Below, piece by piece: positions 10,979 to 20,976 of a stretch of DNA of 64,000 nt (within the stretch, counting starts at the first letter, position 1; the number at the start of each line of letters is the position of its first letter). The DNA is from Gnetum montanum (Eukaryota; Streptophyta; Gnetopsida; Gnetales; Gnetaceae), in the NCBI GenBank assembly GCA_015680685.1, contig MNCI01004792.1, forward strand, positions 462,558-526,557. The letters run 5' to 3'. The notes under the pieces were generated by a model, which did no database searches, was not told the DNA's origin, and saw only the letters and a program-made list of their open reading frames with translations. The translations under genes and the position numbers were made by a program.

Positions 10979-12281
10979 TGTAATGACAGAAAATGTCGGC
11001 AGCTGGAAAATACCAACCGAGTTTCCGGCGTACACAGTTTTAGCCACGGATCCACACGAGGGCTATGCTAGAGAAAGTGAATCTGTGGCGCCCTGAACGG
11101 TCTTGTCGATCAGACAAGGACTTACGGGTCAGTAAAAAACAATGCAAATTGCGTAAAAGAAAGCGATCTAGTTCGAGGAGTCGTAAAACGAGGGGAAAAT
11201 GATGTAGAGAGATTGCAACGGTGATAATGCTAAACACGATGAAAGAAGGTTGACATAAGAGAAGCACGTAGCTTCAAGATCTGTGCTTTGGCTTAAAAAT
11301 GTGTATTTTGTATGAGAAATTACACTGGGAAATCCCCGATTACAGGACATGAAACAAGCACAAAACAACAAGCAAAATGGTCCGAACAGAAGTCCGATCT
11401 ACTTGGTGGGCTAAAGCTGAGATGCAAGGTGGGCCAAGCTTTGACTTCTACTGATCAATCGTTTCGGATTGATAGAGTCTTTCAGCAGAACGATTACTCC
11501 TATCACCAGTGCTCGAAGCGAACTGTGCTCTGCTTCAACTGCAAAGTGATAATGTCAACAATTGCCAAAGCGTTGTTCTCTGTATCCCTGCTCCAAAGTG
11601 CTAAGTGCTCTGGTGCTCAGAAATATGCTTTTTGCTTCTCTGATTTGCCAACCTCTGTATCTCTGTCAACTGAGGTATTTATAGGCCGCGATGCTCCGTG
11701 GAAAAGGCGCAACCCTGATGACATGGGTCCGAATATTGCGTGCCCTGTTGGCATGATCATTTTAAGTCAGACTGTGACTACGCACAACACGCTTGTTTGT
11801 GTGTTGTGCGTGTGAAGAGCAAGTACATGTTGAGCGTGCTTTAATTGCCTTCAGGATGTATTACACTCATTCGCGTTGCGTTGCATGTATGAGCGTAATC
11901 TGATGTAAAAACAATAAGCTCAAAATTGTTTTACGCTCGCTCCGCAGCTGCGCGTGGTGAAGCGTAAACAATGTATAAGTTACGCTCACTACGTAGCTGC
12001 GCGTAATGAAGCGTAAACAATGTGCAACTTGAATGATAACATACGCAATGGTACGCACCACCGCGTAACGAGCGTAAAGTCAAGTTAATCATGCGCCACG
12101 AGAAAAAGCGTCAAACTGTTGTGCTTCTCTAGACTCTGCCTTTGACTATGGAGCTTATTACACTCATTACGTTGTCGTGCGTAATAGAGCGTAAACTTGT
12201 CTTGGAACAAAGCTGATGTGCGCTCTCGCTTGAATTGCGAATCTTTGCCTGAGGCCGACTTGTAATTTTCACGGTGTTTCA
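10979..12281 (-). repeat. E1 5' LTR (1303 bp)
   Basis: Ends are TG...CA: plus-strand TGTAATGACAG at the inner edge and CACGGTGTTTCA at 12281. The same ends bound both LTRs of E2. Near 11090 a GCGCCCTGAACGGTCTTGTCGATCA-like block is shared with all LTRs of the window. The outer third (11860-12210) is crowded with TTACGCT...AGCGTAA inverted repeats. A TATA box lies at 11677-11684. No protein frame is supported. Confidence 0.92.
11677..11684 (-). promoter_or_regulatory. TATA box in E1 LTR
   Basis: Minus-strand TATAAATA in the context CCTATAAATACC, about 700 bases before the inner LTR end. Equivalent boxes occur in the LTRs of E2, E3, E4 and E6, so this is the likely core promoter for gag-pol. 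Confidence 0.7.
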
Positions 12282-15040
12282 CCAGGCATTCCCCCCTTGT
12301 CACACTACCAATGGTAATGGAGGATGCTTCTCCCACACTTTCCTAGGCATGAAAATTGCATGCCACTCGATCCCTGGTCATCATTGAAAATGATTACCCA
12401 ATAGCTTCCATGACTTGGAAATCCAACTATGATCTTATGGTACCCAAATCCCAATCTCATGAACTACCAATAATTCCAAAAAATGTTGTAGCCAGGCTAT
12501 AAAGAAGGCATGTTGCACGTTGAAGCAGGACTCAAGCTTCCCACGGAGCTTGACCATTTCAGCCTACAAGCCTTGGCAAAGGTGTTTGGACCAATTGTAA
12601 TGAGTCCCCTCTTCCATGACATCCCTCATTATCCAAGCCTACTCAATTCCAAGGACTTTTCCTTGGGAGAGTAGCTTGGGGAAGGCATGGCATAGAAGAT
12701 AGGGTAAATCATTTTGGCCACCCATAACCTGACCTTCTCAATGTAGATCCCATTTCGGTCCTTTTCCACCCCTAGCCACTCCTCAATGTCCCCTTGATGG
12801 CCTACATCTTTCTTAGATTTTTCTCCTATGGGGAGACCATCAAAAGGGACACCGAAAATATTCAGAAACAATTGGTTGTTGATTTCAAATGTCACTCACA
12901 CATCGTGAACATGTGTGTGGAAGCAATCTACTTTCTCGGAGAAAGAGTCAACTAGGAAAAGCATTTTGGTAGGTGGGAAGTTTGGGTTGATGGCCAAAAA
13001 TAAGTCCATGAGTCTAGCCTCCTGAAGGTTATGGACAAGCATGGTTGGGGCCACATTGGAGAGCCAACACTAGGTCTCCTCCACCTCCCTATACTTGAAA
13101 AAGAGGTTGGTTTCATTGTGCTTGAAGGTGATCACAGTCACCTCTTGGGATTTCCTCTCAACTGAAATAGTTTGCAAAATAAAAGAAAAAAGTTAGCAAT
13201 AAAAATGATGAACATCACTCAAACATGTAACAATGAATGCATAATTTAGCATACTAGGTTTAAATGGCATGGAAAATGGTGGGAGATCCACCAACACATC
13301 TTCAATGGTAAGTGGCCTAAGGGATGCCCACTCCCTATCCAACCAACCAGCTTCTTTACACTTCCCATAAAATTGGGAATACCGGGTCGGATAGGTTTTG
13401 AACTCATCCCGAAATTGTCCTATTACGTCAATGTGCACATTCCCAGCAGACAAGAACTCTTGCAATAGCATTTGTGCCAACACCAAAGCATCTGTATCAT
13501 CATGGAGACAACTCCTATCAATAAAAAACCTAGCAACAAATAATAATATATATATACACTGTTAGTACCTATGTCTAGCATAGCATGGATTACACAATGT
13601 GATAAAATACCTTCATAGAACTCATCCTCTGACATAATAAATGGTTCCATATGGGTTTTGAAAGAAAATGCCCATGTGACGAGCAACAAATAATGTGTTG
13701 TATAAGTGATAGCATTTATACTCAGGCATCTCCCAGATCCAACTTAAGAATCTCAAGTCTTTTTGGTGCTGGTTGGAACCTTCTACTTGATGACCCCCAA
13801 TTGACCCATCAGATAAAAATTTTAGAATGCCCCAGTTTGCCCCAAGAAGCAGGGTTTCTATGATTGCGGCTGTTGTCTCCACTGATAAGTGTGACCAAAC
13901 AATCATACTAAAATGATGGAGGAGGAACTATAGGAAGTCCCATGCACCCTCCTAGAACTAGACCACCTGTCACCCCGCACATGCATGGAGAGAAGGGACA
14001 TTAGCCATCGGTTTGCTAAGGTAGCATAGAACTCCCATAATTTCTAGGACAATCAAAATGGGCTTCAACATGACCCTCCATAATAAAGCATCAAATGTTA
14101 GCACTGTGTACGAGTGAAGTTTACACGTAGCATAGCGTAACCCTCTAATTACATATAACATAGCATGACACTTTCTTTGCATGTAGTGTAGCATCATCTC
14201 CTAGTCGCAAATCTCTCTCTAAAAAATAGATTTAAATCATAGGTGATGTAGTAACATGATACTTGCAGTGTAGCATAGTCATCAAGCCTCACATAATGTA
14301 ACAACACTTAGATGCAAATGCATGACATGTGACATAGCAAATGAACAAGAATAGATAGATGTGCAATAATATAACAATGTAATCAACATGTTACTGTGAC
14401 GGTCATGGCAACGTAGCAAACTTAACAAAAAAGAATTCAGCAATGTACCGTTGTTGCAGATTCAACAATGTAGCAATGCAAAAAACCTAAATACTTTATG
14501 AAATACCAACATAGCATAATAAAAACATTACAAAGTGCAAAAAAGAAAGAATTCACTGTGCTACAGTTGTCTCAACCATACTTCTACCGTATAAAATAAC
14601 TCACGCTACACTACGTTGAACACATGTCACCCTGTCAAATCTTGCAAATGGCCAAACCCTCCTAAGGATGTTACACTACGCTAACCATGCACTAAGCTAT
14701 CCAATATCACCCAAATCCATGTGACAAGGCAGTTACAACAATGGCAGTCAAGGTGATACCACATGCAGCTATAGCGTAATGTCTGTATAGCCGCTGTGGC
14801 CAACCAGAAACAGTGGCAGTGTAGCGGCCAAAATAGTAATCAAAAAAATGAAAAAAGATGTGGATTTCATCATAATAATGATTACTATAGTCTAAAAAAC
14901 AAGGGCATCATATCAAATTACTGAGTGGACGGAGTCTCCTCCTGCACTTCAACATGCACCTTGGATAGGCACCCGAAAGTTTCCTTTACCTTGTCCACCT
15001 TAGCAAGTCCTCGGTGCTTACGTTCATCTTTGGATGTCAT
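12282..15040 (-). pseudogene. Antisense gene copy B (minus strand, truncated by E1)
   Basis: Exon 1 is 15040-14922 (MTSKDERKHRGLAKVDK, basic) and ends in phase 2, as in copy A. The exon 2 acceptor is near 14080. Exon 2 gives MLKPILIVLEIMGVLC, so the HAD motif I is E-x-M where an active enzyme has D-x-D; SMIVWSHLSVE, YNTLFVARH and FFQNPYGTIYYV follow. The next exon holds the GNVHIDVIGQFRDEF and WLDREW segment (13486-13210). Exon 4 contains NQLFLNIFGVPFDGLP near 12880 and ends abruptly at 12282 where E1 begins. Stops include TGA and TAG in exon 2 and several in exon 4. Intron 1 (14921 to about 14080) is long and rich in TAGCATAGCGTA-like words. Confidence 0.75.
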
Positions 15041-15172
15041 TTTCTCACTCAAAAATTCTATCAACTACTACACTACATTACTTCAATTTCTCTCAACATG
15101 ACCATGCTATGCTCTGATTTTGGAATTTGCACTTTGACAATGAAAATGACAAGTTTACTAGGGGTAAACCCC

Positions 15173-15180
15173 TATTTATA
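15173..15180 (-). promoter_or_regulatory. TATA box of antisense gene copy B
   Basis: Minus-strand TATAAATA in the context CACTATAAATAGGGG, about 135 bases upstream of the exon 1 ATG at 15040. Spacing and context resemble the TATA upstream of copy A. It is the best-looking promoter among the copies. Confidence 0.6.
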
Positions 15181-15361
15181 GTGGATGCGGTGAAAAGAAC
15201 TTGCCATTTTTGCACCCCGAGTAATGTGGGATGCCCCATATAGCATAGCACTATTGCATCATAATCCTGCTATAGCATAGCATCATTGTTTTTAGTGTAA
15301 TAGTTGGTCCCAATAGAAACTTTTGTCCCACCTTGAATTAGCAATCTACTTTTACAAAGCC

Positions 15362-15575
15362 TACCCACCAGGGTCTGTAAAGACCTTAAACTAGTGACCT
15401 TAGTTCTCGAACTCCACTCGTTAATGGTCTGCTAAGACCTTAAACTAGCAACCATGATTTACATTTTTATGTACACTGTAGCATGAGTATGGTCCACCAC
15501 GACCTTAAACTAAAAAAGTTAATGTCCCTTGCATGTTCAAACCCATTCACGGTCCACCAAGACCTTAAATTGATA
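15362..15575 (+). repeat. Hairpin-unit array between antisense gene B promoter and E3 pol
   Basis: Four units of the form GGTC, 6-base loop, GACC, TTAAACTA start near 15370, 15425, 15493 and 15552. Loops are TGTAAA, TGCTAA, CACCAC and CACCAA, and all four stems are perfect. The loops vary while the arms do not. The remainder of 15181-15700 is AT-rich without a protein frame and ends in the pol splice-acceptor-like site. Confidence 0.85.
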
Positions 15576-15697
15576 ATTTGCGAACTTGGCCAAATAGTTG
15601 ACAATTATTTCATGTTTCCTTGTTGCTTTGCAAATGTTTATTACGCACTATTGTTACAAATAGGTATCACTTGACTTTGGCTTTTTCTTATTGTGTC

Positions 15698-15699
15698 AG
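15698..15699 (+). other. 3' splice-acceptor-like site before E3 pol
   Basis: CTTTTTCTTATTGTGTCAG, a pyrimidine-rich tract ending in CAG, lies 10 bases before the pol ATG at 15710. Matching sites occur in E1 (1990-1988), E2 (AG at 43112-43111) and E7 (AG at 59544-59543), each 11-12 bases before the ATG. It suggests that pol is reached by splicing. Confidence 0.55.
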
Positions 15700-15709
15700 G
15701 TTGAACAAA

Positions 15710-18700
15710 ATGGCCATGCAACGTGATTTACATTCACTTTTAACCTTGATAGGTCCTCATGGAAAGCTTGCAAGACATCTAAAGTTAGAGTCAATAGACT
15801 GGGAATCATCCACTGATAACACTATAGCATCCCTGGAAACATCCCTAGATTGGCTTGAATACCTAGTCCAAGCATTAGATTTAGAGGTTGGGGACATGAC
15901 TGAAGACCCTCTCATCGAAATACCCATAACTACATCCAGGGGAAAATAAAGACACTAAAACTTAGCTCCCTCCTAGAACAACAAATGCAAAAGGAGGTAT
16001 CTAAAGACCTCCAAGACAACCTCAAAGTGTTCGTGAGGTCCTATAATGACATGTTGGGCTTAGACACATGGCTAATACAACATAACATTATCTTATGCCC
16101 ACGTATCAAGGCAGTCAAACAAAAAGGCTCGAAAAATTAAACTAGAAATCGCACTAGCCATACGTGATGAAATTACTAAGCTATATCAAGCAGGCTTCAT
16201 TCGCGCAATCAATTACTCAAAATGGGTATCGAACATCATTGAAGTCTCTAAGAAAATTAGAGGTATATGAATCTGTATAGACTTTCGGGATCTAAACAAA
16301 GCAACGATTAAAGATGACTTTCCACTTCTATGTATTGATCAACTTATTGACACCACGACTAGTCATGATTTATTATCCTTTATGGATGGCTTCTTAGGTT
16401 ACAATCAAATTCACATCAATCTAGAGCATCAATTAACAACTACTTTCATGACCCCTTGGGGAATCTTTTGTTACACTATGATGCCCTTTGGTCTTAAAAA
16501 TGCCAAAGCAACCTATCAACGAGCCATAACCTACATATTCAACAACTACATCCTAGAAAGACTAAATGATTATGTGGATGACATAGCAGTCAAGTCTAGG
16601 AAAGTTATTGATCATCCCAATGATCTAGATGTAGTCCTAAAGCATTGTCACAGGCATGACTTGTGTCTCAATCCAAAGAAATGTGTTTTTGGAGTTAAAA
16701 CCAAACGCATTCTAGGGTTTGTAGTATTAGAGGCTAGTATACGGGTGGACATTGACAAAGTTAAGGCCATCGTTAACCTAGCACCCCTTACCAACCTTAA
16801 ATAATTTCATAGATTGCAAGGTTGAATATAGTTTATCAGATGGTTTATAGCAAAGTTGACCGACAAGTTACACCCCATGTAATACTTACTAAAGAAGGGG
16901 GTTAATGTTAAGTGGACAACACAATGTGAACAAGCCTTCGATGACTTAATGAAAGAGCTTTCACACCTCCCAACTATTTACCCACCATAGAGGAATAAGC
17001 TTTTCTACATTTACCTTGCCACCTCAGACACGTCTATCGCTGCACTATTATGCCAGAAAAGAGAGGATGGCTCTGAAATCTTGGTTTATTACTTGAGCCA
17101 TGCATTGATAGCCTACGAAGAAAATTACAATGAAGTGGAAAGGAATTCTCTCACCCTAGTATTTGTGGTTAAAAAGTGGAGACACTACTTATTCCATAGC
17201 TAGGTTAACATCATATGCAAGAGCAACATACTCTGAGCTATCACAAACAACTTATATGAAAGCAGCAGGATAGCCCAATGGAAAGCTATAACAACGAAAT
17301 TCGATTTACACTACATAGCCCAATCATCGATGAAAGGACAAGCAATAGATAAGCAGCTCACGACCTCACTAGTCGATGATCAGGTGACCATAGAATCATA
17401 ATTTCCTGATGAACATGTTAATAGCATCAACCCTGTATCATTACACTTTGAAGCCAGTTTGCATTTTGATAGCACCTCAACCACATGAGGTGGTAGTGCT
17501 GCCACTATCATTACCTTCCCCTTGGGGGACATTCAACCTTTTTCTTACCTTTTTACGTTCCTTTGTACAAAAAATGTAGTTGAGTATGAAGGACTCCTTA
17601 GGGGCCTTTTAGCATCCCATCAATTAAAGATCCAGCATTTTGCAGTCCGAGGCAATTCTCAACTCGTTGTCAACCAGATCACATAAGTCTATGCCTGTAA
17701 AGCATCATATTTATAGCCTTATTATGACTTAGCCAAGAGTTTGCTAAAATAGTTCACAAATATAGACATCCAACATTGCCACGCAATGAGAAAACTATAG
17801 TAGATGTGTTAGCCATGCTAGCATTGAATGTGCCACCACACCTGTTTGCAACTTTACCTGCTTCGATAATGGGATGCATAGAGCCTACCACTCAAGTGGT
17901 ACACGTCACCTTTATAAGTGCTACCGATGCCCAAGAGTGGTACGCTAATGTTAAAGCCTACCTTCAACATGGTGAACCCCCACATGGCTTGACATCTACC
18001 CAAAATGATATAATCCGAAAGCGAGCATGGCAATATGTCCTTGTAGGAGATAATACCTTATGCAAACGCTCCTTTGATGGGATATTTCTAACATGCATTG
18101 GTGGGGAAGAGGCATAGAAAATTGTTAACAAAGTCCATGAAGGACTATGTTGAGCACACATAACTCCTAGGGCCATGGAAGCTAAAATCAGACACCTAGG
18201 GTATTACTAGCCTTGGATGGAACGAGATTGCTTTGGTAAAGTTAGGATGTGTGATACATGCCAATGTCATGCAAATATTATACACATTTCACCTACTAAG
18301 TTGTACTCTACATAAATCATGTGCCATTCCAATGATGGGGACTAGATATCATAGGACCCATAACACCTAAGTCTTCTGTAGGACATAGCTTCATCATCAC
18401 TACCATCGAGTACTTTACAAAGTGAGTGGAGGCTATCCCCCTTAGGAAAACTACATTCCAACAGGTTTTTCACTTCATCTTAGAAAACATAGTAATAAGG
18501 TTTGGTCTTCCCATGACTATTGTGATAGACAACGGGCCACAGTTTAGTAGCGTGGAAACCAAAACCTTTTGTAGCAACCTTGGCATCAAGAAATCCTTTT
18601 CATTGCCATACTACCCATAGGAAAATGATCAAGAAGAGGTAAAAAACAAGGCCATCATCAATTTGCTCAGAACTATGCTTAGCAATAGCAAGAGGCGATG

Positions 18701-19168
18701 GCACGAGCAAATCCTCTACGTGTTGTGGGCCTACCGTACGACGTGTAGAATGGCTATAGGTAAGACTCTTTATAGCCTAGTTTACAAATTTGAAGCAGTG
18801 TTACCTTTGGAATTGTAGGTATCATCACTTCATATTATCCTTTCAAGTGTCATGAACGAGGCCCAGAACAACGAGTCACAGATCATCGACCTCAACTCCA
18901 TAGAGGAGGAGTGTGCTCAAACACTAGGTTGTATCTAAGGATGCCAAGATAACCAGCGGCAAAACCATCATTCCAACCTACATCGATGACCAATCAAAAA
19001 GGGGAACCTAGTTCTCAAAGCTTTCCGTGAACATGCAAACAAGTTTTCAACAAACTTGAAAGGTCCATTCATAGTCACAAAAGCCTATGAGAATGGAGCC
19101 TTCAAACTGGCAGACATGGATAGCAGAGAGTTTGCAAATCTAGTGAACCACTTGTACCTTAATCCATA
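15710..19168 (+). pseudogene. pol: E3 pol: RT, two RNase H domains, integrase (decayed)
   Basis: Starts MAMQRDLHSLL, matching the pol starts of the other elements. RT core: LLSFMDGFLGYNQIHIN near 16375 and YVDD at 16571-16582. The Ty3-type RNase H is near 17000 (FYIYLATSDTSIAALLCQK). The second RNase H is near 17455-17700 with a damaged catalytic start (FDSTST where DGAST is expected). Integrase: KIVNKVHEGLC near 18117 (zinc finger), KIRHLGYY, a DNGPQF catalytic block at 18529, and the C-terminal LVYKFEAVLPLEL and GAFKLADMD. Two frameshifts (near 15945 and 16120) and more than 20 stops, mostly TAG, TAA or TGA where Gln, Trp or Arg is expected. It ends near 19168. The element is dead. Confidence 0.9.
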
Positions 19169-19194
19169 ATACGTTTGATGTAAAAGCAAGGTAA

Positions 19195-19590
19195 GAATTC
19201 ATGGTCTGCTATGACTATAAATTGGCACAGATAGTCTGCTATGACTATAAACTAGCACAGATAGTTCGCTATGACTATAAACTAGCACAGATTTTCCACT
19301 ACAATGTAAAACTATCACAAACGGTCCTCTATGACCATAAACTGGCCCATCCACTATCCACTATGATGATAAACTAGCACAAAAGTCTATTAGGATCTTA
19401 AACTAGCACAGTAGTCTGCTAGGACCTTAAATTAGCACACGGTAGTCTGCTAGGACCTTAAACTAGCACAACGGTTTGCTAGGACCATAAAATAACACAT
19501 TGTGGTCTACTAGGACCTTAAACTAGCACATTGCAGTCTACTGAGACCTTAAACTAGTACATATGATGGTCTACCAGGACCTTAAACTGG
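19195..19590 (+). repeat. Large hairpin-unit array after E3 integrase
   Basis: About 13 units of 27-33 bases. Each is a short stem, a 6-base loop, the complementary arm and then a TTAAACTA-like tail plus GCACA. Stems covary: ATAGTC/GACTAT near 19231, GGTC/GACC near 19323 (inside ACGGTC...GACCAT), and GGTC/GACC near 19503 and 19568. A few units have one mismatch. Identity between neighbours is partial, so this is an old array kept in register by its stem. Confidence 0.85.
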
Positions 19591-20923
19591 GTTCACGGCA
19601 CAACATTCCCGGCTCGCATCCATGACCCTATAAAAAAGTGAGCATGCATAGTGCCAATATGGTGTGGGGCATTGTAGTTCTAGAACATAGTTCACAATGA
19701 TAAGAGAACACCCTCTAGAGCATATGCAATTCCACTACCCTTGGCATCTTGCTGATCCTCTCGAGATGTCATCTGACATCTTGATAACCTTTTGGAGCTA
19801 CCGCTACCATAGCCTATCACCTTGGCAGTAGCTTCTGTTGCTGGCACTTGCTGCTGGAGTCCCAACACTATTGTGGCCTAGCCACAAACTTGCTACCCTC
19901 TAGCCCCCACCATCATCCAAGCTCAAAAGATGTCCAGCTATTAGGTCTCTCACCTTATAGATGAACTACATGATGTTTGCCTTGGATGGGGACTCCTAAG
20001 CACTCGCATCACTATAACTCCTAGCCTTCTCAGTGACTCCCCCTTTAGTCTACAGCTACCAGAACTGTTGTTGGCCTTCTTGCTTTAGACATTGCATGCC
20101 TCAGCAAAAATTCCTACCACTTTAGTAGTGTCTAAAGCAAGTAAGAACTTTTCCTACCTACATTTCATGGTTATATTTCTCTGGTCTACTTTCTGTTGTG
20201 CTTGCAGGATACAGGCCGAGATGGTGTTGGTCAGGGATGTGTTTCTCCAGGAGAATAGGACACTACATCATTCTGAGGTGATCACTCTAACTAGCTTAGC
20301 TACTTGGGAGTGCACATCCTACCCTTCCTCTAAACCTTCGTCATCTCATTTCTTACACCTGCAGTTTCCATTTTCACATCCCTTTGACAAGCTTTCTCGG
20401 TGCATGTAAAGCCCATCCATATGCTCAACCACAAAGTCCATGATGTGCATAATGTAGCTAACCACATGGGAAGCATCTATAGGTAGGTTAAAGCCCCACA
20501 TGGATGTAACACAACTCATCTCGGGGAAGAAACACCTGTCCTGCAACAACAAGGTTATTTGCAAGTGAAAATGGTTAAACAACAAAAGTAAAGCATAAAA
20601 GAGAAAAAGATCTTAAAAAAAAGAACATGTGCCCAAAAAAAATGGCACACCAGCTGTTTCACAAAGACCATCTCTAAGCATTCTAATGAGAGGTTGGAAG
20701 CCAAAAACAGAAAGATTCCCATGCATACTGACTCCCTCACAAGCACTCCGATGAGGGACCACGCTATGTTACATCTTCCCCTTTTCTAAACCTATCCCCT
20801 CAACTCCATCCTTTCCCTCTTCCCCTACATGACCACCCTAATACTCCCACACATAGTAAAGAAACATCTGAGCAACCACCAAAGAGTGATATTGGTGTCT
20901 TTTCCTTCATTGTGTTTCATATT
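19591..20923 (+). other. E3 non-coding region between pol and PPT
   Basis: About 1.3 kb without a convincing protein frame; a 105-codon open stretch at 20092-20409 has no counterpart in E2 or E7. One piece near 19840-19880 (CCCAACACTATTGTGGCCTAGCC) matches the reverse complement of E6 near 32700, so the region is shared 3' sequence of this family. Confidence 0.5.
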
Positions 20924-20976
20924 CTTTGTCGACGTCTATCGAGAAGATCCTCCAGATGTCGACAAAGAGGGGCCAA
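20924..20976 (+). promoter_or_regulatory. E3 polypurine tract with preceding inverted repeat
   Basis: Arms CTTTGTCGACGTCT (20924-20937) and AGATGTCGACAAAG (20954-20967) pair over 13 of 14 positions around a 16-base loop. The second arm runs into AAAGAGGGGCCAA, the purine tract abutting the LTR at 20977. The same hairpin plus PPT is present in E2 (38439-38482) and E7 (55156-55200), and is degraded in E6. Confidence 0.8.

Larger units (their letters stand above)
1..12281 (-). mobile_element. E1: Tat/Ogre-like Ty3/gypsy element, 3' part off the window
   Basis: Reading on the minus strand from 12281: 5' LTR (12281-10979), primer binding site, gag-pro (10730-6946), an opposite-strand gene (2401-6352 plus), then RT and RNase H up to the window edge. 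Integrase and the 3' LTR lie outside. The element is inserted inside exon 4 of the antisense gene of E3, because that exon resumes directly at 12282. The right flank CCAGG is one half of the expected target duplication; the other half is out of view. It is one of the better preserved copies: pol has three in-frame stops in 1.97 kb. Confidence 0.9.

Noticed and set aside
19195-19590. CRISPR-like array of about 28-base repeats
   Set aside because: Units are degenerate, abut without unique spacers, no cas genes are present, and the context is a plant retrotransposon. They are better described as hairpin tandem units.
20092-20409. Possible envelope-like ORF between integrase and the 3' LTR of E3
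   Set aside because: No signal peptide or membrane pattern typical of env, and the equivalent regions of E2, E6 and E7 have no matching frame.
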